The position numbers and the translations under genes are program-made. A DNA stretch of 8,285 nucleotides from Clostridia bacterium (lineage in GTDB: Bacteria > Bacillota_A > Clostridia > Christensenellales > UBA1242): the NCBI GenBank assembly GCA_028701635.1, contig JAQVQJ010000053.1, positions 1-8,285 of the forward strand. Direction: 5' to 3'. Shown here one piece after another: positions 7,598-8,285 of this stretch (the stretch's first letter is position 1; each line of letters starts with the position of its first letter). The notes beneath the pieces are model-generated. The model worked only from the letters and a program-made list of their open reading frames with translations. It searched no databases and was not told the origin of the DNA.

Positions 7598-8158
7598 ATG
7601 AATAACGCAGACATGATGAATATTAGTTCGGATTCCACCATAAACAAGTTGGTGCTTTTATTTGTATTGGAAAAAATTGAGATTCCATTAGCGGAAAACT
7701 CAATTCTTGATATATGTTCAAGCCGAAATAGCTGGATAAACTATATGGAATGTAAAGAAATTTTATTTTCCTTGCTGGATGTAGGATTTATTTATAATGT
7801 CGATTTAGCAAAAGGTGAAGAAGCAAGATATACAATTACATACGAAGGACAAAATTGTCTTTCACATTTCTATCGTAGAATTCCACTTATTTTAAGAGAT
7901 ACAATAACAGAATTTACCAAGCAGAACCGAATAACATTTAAACGCAGTCAAGAGTATTTAGCAGACTACGAAAAAATGGAAGATGGTTCATACAACTTAA
8001 AACTAAAAATTCGTTCGCCATTAGCAAATGACCCAATGTTTTTATTAGAATTTCGTGCACCAACTCGTTCAAGTGCAATAAATGCGGTTAAATTATGGCG
8101 TGAAAAAGCACCATCGATTTATGAACATATTTACGAAACCCTAATCGAAGAAGAATAA
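7598..8158 (+). CDS. DUF4364-family protein, predicted winged-helix regulator
   Basis: A cytoplasmic protein of 186 residues, close to the usual length of the DUF4364 family found mainly in Bacillota. Residues about 13-85 read as a winged-helix domain: INKLVLLFVLEKIEIPLAE, a recognition-helix region around WINYMECKEILFSLLDVGFI, and a wing ending in ARYTITYEGQ. The second half shows the family pattern: F.RRIPLILRDTI at about 91-104, DYEKMEDGSYNLKLKIRS at about 124-141, then 'LLEF' and a terminal helix containing LWREKAP and IYEHIYETL. The family is thought to bind DNA like PadR-type regulators, but its targets are not known to me. The start is ATG 7598. The ATGs at 7613 and 7616 are also in frame but lack a ribosome site, and 7598 agrees with the predicted transcription start. 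It lies between the topoisomerase gene and a tRNA gene with its own promoter. Confidence 0.82.
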   Translation: MNNADMMNISSDSTINKLVLLFVLEKIEIPLAENSILDICSSRNSWINYMECKEILFSLLDVGFIYNVDLAKGEEARYTITYEGQNCLSHFYRRIPLILRDTITEFTKQNRITFKRSQEYLADYEKMEDGSYNLKLKIRSPLANDPMFLLEFRAPTRSSAINAVKLWREKAPSIYEHIYETLIEEE

Positions 8159-8162
8159 TACC

Positions 8163-8191
8163 TTGATTTATTGATTCATTCATGTTATAAT
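8163..8191 (+). promoter_or_regulatory. Strong sigma-A promoter of tRNA-Glu
   Basis: TTGATT (8163-8168), a 17-bp spacer and a perfect TATAAT (8186-8191), preceded by TGT at 8183-8185 (extended -10). +1 is expected near 8198, giving an 11-nt 5' leader for RNase P to remove. It is the closest match to consensus in the window and begins only 4 bp after the DUF4364 stop codon. Confidence 0.8.
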
Positions 8192-8208
8192 CGCCATACT
8201 TTTGGTAT

Positions 8209-8283
8209 GCCCTCATGGTCAAGAGGTCAAGACGTCGCCCTCTCACGGCGGAATCAGGGGTTCGATTCCCCTTGGGGGTACCA
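8209..8283 (+). tRNA. tRNA-Glu (anticodon CUC), CCA encoded
   Basis: A full cloverleaf is readable. The acceptor stem 8209-8215 (GCCCTCA) pairs with 8273-8279 (TGGGGGT), with a G-U wobble at the 1-72 pair. The D arm is GTC...GAC. The anticodon stem TCGCC (8235-8239) pairs with GGCGG (8247-8251) around CTCTCAC, with anticodon CTC at 8242-8244. The T arm AGGGG/CCCCT has loop TTCGATT. The discriminator is A8280 and CCA is encoded at 8281-8283. It reads GAG codons. An isoacceptor with C34 supplements the usual UUC tRNA-Glu, which reads GAA and GAG. Further tRNAs could follow beyond the window edge, two bases downstream. Confidence 0.95.
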
Positions 8284-8285
8284 AT

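Noticed and set aside
8195..8209. CATAC/GTATG hairpin just before tRNA-Glu
   Set aside because: The predicted transcription start falls inside its left arm, so the RNA would not contain the full stem.
1..8285. Mobile element, phage, CRISPR or defence island
   Set aside because: There are no transposase, integrase or repeat arrays, and no recognised defence genes. The DUF4132 protein alone is not evidence for one.

Overview
The window is an AT-rich bacterial chromosomal segment (roughly 30% G+C by eye). It holds six protein genes, one of them cut by the left edge, and one tRNA gene. I saw no insertion sequence, phage gene, CRISPR array or long repeat. The best guess for the host is a low-GC, probably gut-associated Clostridia/Bacillota lineage. 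This rests on a DUF4364 protein (a family I know mainly from Bacillota), a SpoIVFB-like M50 protease, a Clostridia-style type IIA topoisomerase A subunit and a dedicated tRNA-Glu(CUC). It is inference, and no rRNA or phylogenetic marker is present to settle it. Stops are TAA or TAG, and the reading frames are consistent with the standard bacterial code.

The left half is read on the minus strand, in the order SpoIVFB-like membrane metalloprotease (3207-2365), DUF4132-family protein (2337-175), and the first 41 codons of cysteinyl-tRNA synthetase (from 124 off the left edge). The right half is read on the plus strand: a GPH-type sugar symporter (3333-4700), a GyrA/ParC-like topoisomerase subunit with a long N-terminal extension (4811-7555), a DUF4364 protein (7598-8158) and tRNA-Glu(CUC) (8209-8283). 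The two halves diverge from a 125-bp intergenic region (3208-3332). That region holds a clear stem-loop with a T-tract that looks like an intrinsic terminator, although no plus-strand gene in the window ends there. All other gaps are under 115 bp.

The genes do not form one evident pathway. They look like housekeeping and accessory neighbours: translation (cysS, tRNA-Glu), DNA topology (gyrA-like), sugar uptake and membrane proteolysis.

The most interesting signals are regulatory. Several promoters share the pattern TTGATT, 16-17 bp, then an extended -10 (TGn plus a TATAAT-like hexamer). For the DUF4132 and DUF4364 genes this promoter sits so close that the predicted transcript starts at, or one base before, the ATG, and neither gene has a Shine-Dalgarno sequence, so both look leaderless. 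The topoisomerase subunit lacks a recognisable GyrA box and carries an acidic N-terminal tail with a QLSLM motif that resembles a sliding-clamp-binding peptide. I did not find convincing evidence of a wholly new multi-gene system.
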